This document shows, piece by piece, positions 14,808 through 18,330 of a DNA stretch of 18,330 nucleotides. Each line of letters opens with the position of its first letter. Positions within the stretch are counted from its first letter, which is position 1. The stretch comes from Anaerolineae bacterium (GTDB lineage Bacteria > Chloroflexota > Anaerolineae > B4-G1 > SLSP01): positions 1 to 18,330 of the forward strand of contig JAGPHL010000029.1 of assembly GCA_018055515.1 (NCBI GenBank), written 5' to 3'. The translations under genes and the position numbers were made by a program. The notes under the pieces are model-generated. The model searched no databases. It saw only the letters and a list, made by a program, of their open reading frames with translations, and was not told the DNA's origin.

Positions 14808-16241
14808 ATGGCCGATTTTTTGACGCCACAGCATGAGGATTTCTCGAAATGGTATAACGAGATCGTGCAGAAAGCCGATCTGGCCGATTATTCGCCGGTG
14901 CGGGGCTGCATGGTCATCAAGCCGTATGGGTACACGCTTTGGGAGCACATCCACGACGAGCTGGATCGCCGCTTCAAGGAAACGGGGCACGTCAACGCCT
15001 ATTTCCCCTTGTTCATCCCCATGAGCTTTCTGGAAAAAGAGGCCGAGCACGTGGAGGGTTTCGCGCCGGAGCTGGCGGTCGTCACACACGGCGGCGGGGA
15101 GGAGCTCGCCGAGCCGTTGGTGGTGCGCCCGACCTCCGAGACCATTATCGGCTACATGTATTCCAAGTGGGTGCAGTCGTACCGCGATTTGCCATTGCTG
15201 ATCAATCAGTGGGCCAATGTGGTGCGTTGGGAACTGCGGACGCGCCTGTTCCTGCGCACGGCGGAATTTCTGTGGCAGGAGGGGCACACAGCGCACGCCA
15301 CGCGGGAGGAGGCCGTCGAGGAAACGCTGCGGATGCTCGGCGTGTATGCCGATTTCGCTATCAACGAGGCGGCGATTCCCGTGCTCCCCGGCCGCAAGAG
15401 CGAGAGCGAGAAATTTGCCGGCGCGGTGACCAGTTACACCATCGAGGCGATGATGAGGGACGGCAAGGCGCTGCAATCCGGCACCAGCCATTTCCTGGGG
15501 CAGAATTTCGCCAGGGCCTTTGATATCAAATTCCTCGACGAGAACAACGTCCAGCAATTTGCCTGGACGACTTCGTGGGGGCTGAGCACGCGCATGGTCG
15601 GGGCCATCGTGATGGCGCACGGCGATGATCAGGGGTTGGTGTTGCCGCCGCGATTGGCGCCCATTCAGGTGGTCATCGTCCCCATCTGGCGGAAGGAAGA
15701 AGAGCGGGTGGCGGTGCTGGAGGCGGCGCGCGCTCTGCGTCAGCGGTTACAGCGCGTCTGCCGCGTGCATCTGGATGATCGCGACACGGCCTCTGCCGGC
15801 TGGAAGTTCAACGATTGGGAGATGCGTGGCGTTCCCCTGCGGTTGGAGCTCGGGCCGCGCGACATCACCCACGGCACGGTGATGGCCGCTCGCCGCGATC
15901 AACCCGGCCGCGAGGGCAAGACCTTGCTCTCGTCGGCGGAGATCGAGATGACGGTGCCCGGCTTGCTGACGACCATTCAGCAGGCGATTTACCAGAAGGC
16001 GCTCGCCTTCCGCGACAGCCACATTTACGACGTGCGCACGTATGCGGAGCTTCAAGAGGCGGTGGAGACGGGTTTCGCCCGCGCCTGGTGGGCCGGCGAC
16101 CGCGAGGACGAGGCGCGCATCAAGGAAGAGACCAGGGCCACCATCCGCTGCATCCCGTTGGAGCAGCCGGGTGGAAGTGGGACGTGCGTCTACACGGGAC
16201 GTGAGGCTCACGAGGTGGCGCTCTTCGGCCGGGCGTACTGA
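14808..16241 (+). CDS. proS: Proline--tRNA ligase, short (archaeal/eukaryotic-type, ProS3)
   Basis: 477 residues, a class II synthetase that charges tRNA-Pro. It belongs to the short ProS lineage without the editing insertion. Visible features are RPTSE (107-111), the motif-2 region RWELRTRLFLRTAEFLWQEGHT (140-161 in part), TSWGLSTRMVGAIVMAHGDDQGLVLPPRLAP as motif 3, an anticodon-binding domain, and the C-terminal domain ending in Tyr477. In the zinc-binding C-terminal module the positions of the four ligands known from Thermus ProRS (same spacing) read A429, D434, C460 and T463, so only one cysteine remains and zinc binding is probably lost. GAGGTG lies 4 nt before the ATG. Single gene with its own promoter. 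A 5-bp hairpin (16245-16261) follows the stop, too weak to call a terminator. Confidence 0.96.
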   Translation: MADFLTPQHEDFSKWYNEIVQKADLADYSPVRGCMVIKPYGYTLWEHIHDELDRRFKETGHVNAYFPLFIPMSFLEKEAEHVEGFAPELAVVTHGGGEELAEPLVVRPTSETIIGYMYSKWVQSYRDLPLLINQWANVVRWELRTRLFLRTAEFLWQEGHTAHATREEAVEETLRMLGVYADFAINEAAIPVLPGRKSESEKFAGAVTSYTIEAMMRDGKALQSGTSHFLGQNFARAFDIKFLDENNVQQFAWTTSWGLSTRMVGAIVMAHGDDQGLVLPPRLAPIQVVIVPIWRKEEERVAVLEAARALRQRLQRVCRVHLDDRDTASAGWKFNDWEMRGVPLRLELGPRDITHGTVMAARRDQPGREGKTLLSSAEIEMTVPGLLTTIQQAIYQKALAFRDSHIYDVRTYAELQEAVETGFARAWWAGDREDEARIKEETRATIRCIPLEQPGGSGTCVYTGREAHEVALFGRAY

Positions 16242-16401
16242 GGCAGTTCTGAGGGGGAACTTTCGGGGCGGCCGGGCGCCGTAACATCAAGACGCCATAG
16301 CCCAAAACAACAAGCAGGTGCAGTTGGGCGAGCTGCGCGCTCAGGGCGACGCGACGCCTTCAGTGTTGCTCTGGGCGGGGCGCGGCAAGGCGCTCTTCGC
16401 C

Positions 16402-18318
16402 TCAGGAGCGATCACTTCGGAACTGCATTTGATACAGGTTGGCATACAACCCCTCTGCTGCCAGCAGCGAGGCGTGGGTACCGCGCTCTACGATCTTTCC
16501 CCGATCCATCACCAAAATGAGATCGGCTGCCAGGATGGTGCTCAGGCGATGCGCGATGACAATGCTGGTGCGTTGGGCCAGCACTTTGTCGAGCGCGTCC
16601 CGAATCAGCGCCTCGGATTCGCTGTCCAGGCTGCTGGTGGCCTCATCCAATACCAGGATGCGTGGATTCTTGAGGATCACCCGCGCCAGCGCAATACGCT
16701 GCTTCTCACCGCCGCTCAAGCGATACCCGCGCTCGCCAACAATGGTATCATAGCCTTCCGGCAGCGCCTGGATAAATTCGTGGATATTGGCGATGCGGCA
16801 AGCCGCTTCCAGTTCCTCCTGCGAAGCCTCCAGCCGGGCATATTGCAGATTGGTGCGGATGGTATCGTGAAACAGATAAGTCTCCTGAGTCACCATGCCG
16901 ATGTGCGCCCGGAGAGAGTCGAGCGTCACATCGCGCAGATCGCGCCCGTCAATCCGAATGCTCCCGGCGCTGGGGTCGTAGAGGCGCGGGATGAGGTAGG
17001 TGAGCGTGGTCTTACCCGCACCGCTTGGCCCCACCAGCGCCACCAGCTGTCCCGGCGCCGCGCGGAAGCTGACCCGATCCAGGGCCATGCTGCGCGCCTG
17101 ACTACGCGGGGCGCGCGTCTCATCCTCTGTAGCAGGCGGCATCCCGGAAAACACGGCTGTCACATTGTCTATGTGGCCATAGCGGTGTACATCACTGAGC
17201 AAGACTTCATCGCCAGCGGCATATTTGAAAGAGACTTCCTCAAATACGATTTCGCCCTCGATATCCTGAAGCGCGAGCGCCCCCGGTTTTTCTGGAATAT
17301 CCACCGGCAAATCAATGACCTCGAAGACCCGCTCGAAACTGACCATCGAAGTGGCAAACTCCACCGGCGCGTTGGAAAGCCCCTGCAAGGCGCGATACAG
17401 ATTGCCCAGATAACTCCCGAAGGCCACGATGGTGCCGATGCTAAAGGCTCCCTGGATCACAAAGTAGCCTCCCAGCCCGTAGACCAGGGCCGCGCCCACG
17501 GCGCTGATCAGGCCGATGATGGCCCCGAAAATTGACCCAATGAAGACGCGCTGCACGCCCAGATCGCGCACCTGCGCCGCGCGTTGTCCAAAACGTTCCA
17601 CCTCCAACTGTCGCCGGCCAAACAACTTCACCAACAGCGCGCCGCCAATGTTGAGGGTCTCGTTCATCAAGGCATTCATCTGCGCATTGGCTTCCATCCG
17701 TTTGCGGGTGATATCCCGCAGGCGCGTGCTCAACAGGCGCGCCGCCAGGATGAACAATGGCAAAATTGCGACGCTGATCAAAGTCAACCGCCATTCGAGG
17801 GACACCATCATGGCCAAGGTCGCCACAGCCTGGACGAGTTGGGTCACGATGCCCACAAGCGTGCTACTGATGGCATTCTGCGCCCCCACCACGTCGTTGT
17901 TCAGGCGACTCATCAGCTCGCCAACTTTGGTGTTGGTGAAAAATCGTAATGACATGCGCTGCAAATTAGCGTACAACGCCAGGCGCAAATCGTAGATCAC
18001 GCCCTCGCCTACCTGCGTGTTCAGGCGCCGCTGGACCACGTCGAGCGCACCATTTATGATGGGCAGCAGTAACAAAGCCATTGCCAGCAAGAACAACCGC
18101 TTGACATCGCCGTTGGGAATAGTGTTGTCAATCAAGTCGCGCAGGATCAGGGGGGAAAGCAACGCCAGCCCCGTATGCGCCAGGATCAGCAAGAGCATCC
18201 CCCCCATCAGCCAGTAATAGGGTTGGGCATACTGCAAGACCCGTTTAAGCAGAGGCCAAGTTATTTCGGGTTTTTCATCGGGCGCATGGATGATCCCCCT
18301 CATACCATGATATCCCAT
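16402..18318 (-). CDS. ABC transporter, fused permease/ATPase exporter (MsbA/MDR-like)
   Basis: 638 residues: an N-terminal type IV (ABCB-like) transmembrane domain of about six helices (about 35-325), then one ATPase domain; the protein should work as a dimer. Motifs are Walker A GPSGAGKTT (about 429-437), Q-loop MVTQETYLFHDT, signature LSGGEKQRIALAR (about 533-545), Walker B ILVLDEATSSLD (about 552-563) and H-loop IAHRLST (about 588-594). Between the first ATPase strand (FEEVSFKYAAG) and the usual ALDRVSF strand there is an extra hydrophilic stretch of about 45 residues (about 370-410). GAGGTG lies upstream of ATG 18318, so the gene is complete. The substrate (lipid, peptide or drug) cannot be read. 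It converges with proS; the 160 bp between them holds only weak dyads. Upstream context is outside the window. Confidence 0.95.
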   Translation of the reverse strand: MGYHGMRGIIHAPDEKPEITWPLLKRVLQYAQPYYWLMGGMLLLILAHTGLALLSPLILRDLIDNTIPNGDVKRLFLLAMALLLLPIINGALDVVQRRLNTQVGEGVIYDLRLALYANLQRMSLRFFTNTKVGELMSRLNNDVVGAQNAISSTLVGIVTQLVQAVATLAMMVSLEWRLTLISVAILPLFILAARLLSTRLRDITRKRMEANAQMNALMNETLNIGGALLVKLFGRRQLEVERFGQRAAQVRDLGVQRVFIGSIFGAIIGLISAVGAALVYGLGGYFVIQGAFSIGTIVAFGSYLGNLYRALQGLSNAPVEFATSMVSFERVFEVIDLPVDIPEKPGALALQDIEGEIVFEEVSFKYAAGDEVLLSDVHRYGHIDNVTAVFSGMPPATEDETRAPRSQARSMALDRVSFRAAPGQLVALVGPSGAGKTTLTYLIPRLYDPSAGSIRIDGRDLRDVTLDSLRAHIGMVTQETYLFHDTIRTNLQYARLEASQEELEAACRIANIHEFIQALPEGYDTIVGERGYRLSGGEKQRIALARVILKNPRILVLDEATSSLDSESEALIRDALDKVLAQRTSIVIAHRLSTILAADLILVMDRGKIVERGTHASLLAAEGLYANLYQMQFRSDRS

Positions 18319-18330
18319 TCCATCACCTCA

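Noticed and set aside
16245..16261. AGTTC/GAACT hairpin after proS as a terminator
   Set aside because: Only a 5-bp stem with an AT-containing arm, and just TTTC after it; too weak to list as a feature.
16318..17535. + strand frame of about 405 residues opposite the ABC transporter
   Set aside because: It mirrors the ATPase domain sequence, with no motif or ribosome binding site of its own.

Overview
The window looks like a piece of the chromosome of a GC-rich bacterium, most plausibly a member of the Chloroflexota (Anaerolineae-like). This is an inference. It rests on the secreted LysM protein with a long PTPTET/PTGSPT tail, the seven-helix/GAF/coiled-coil kinase with an NEFRTPM H-box, the two-SH3-like plus YkuD protein, the short archaeal-type ProS, and the GC-rich codon use. 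Nothing marks it as plasmid or phage. I see no tRNA, rRNA, CRISPR array or insertion sequence. Thirteen protein genes are supported, all apparently intact, covering about 95 per cent of the window.

Layout, left to right. Positions 1-120 hold three back-to-back arrays of 7-8 bp tandem repeats, ending at the ribosome binding site of a 2'-5' RNA ligase-fold gene (thpR, +). This converges, 10 bp apart, with a leftward pair mutY > GT4 glycosyltransferase. A perfect 13-bp hairpin separates mutY from an upstream leftward gene for an exported L,D-transpeptidase. A promoter-rich gap of about 420 bp (4265-4682) follows. From it runs a rightward two-gene unit: a seven-TM sensor-kinase-like protein whose phosphoacceptor His is replaced by Asn, and a membrane-anchored double-LysM protein. 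The LysM gene converges with uvrA (-) with only 5 bp between stop codons.

uvrA and a ferritin-like gene (+) diverge from two extended -10 promoters about 45 bp apart. The ferritin-like gene and pepA form an operon ended by a textbook terminator at 13606-13638. A new promoter then drives a MazG-like pyrophosphohydrolase and a metallophosphoesterase with a 4-bp gene overlap. proS follows with its own promoter, and converges with a leftward ABC exporter gene that fills the right end.

Functional themes: (i) DNA and nucleotide maintenance (MutY with an intact Nudix box, UvrA, MazG-like); (ii) the cell envelope (L,D-transpeptidase, LysM protein, 7TM kinase-like sensor, glycosyltransferase), where the transpeptidase and the kinase-LysM pair diverge from one regulatory gap; (iii) housekeeping (ProS, PepA). 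The most unusual observations are the His-to-Asn kinase, the ProS with three of four zinc ligands replaced, the intact MutT-type box in MutY, the insertion in the ABC nucleotide-binding domain, and the 7/8-bp periodic intergenic arrays, one of which recurs in related form at 14715-14738.
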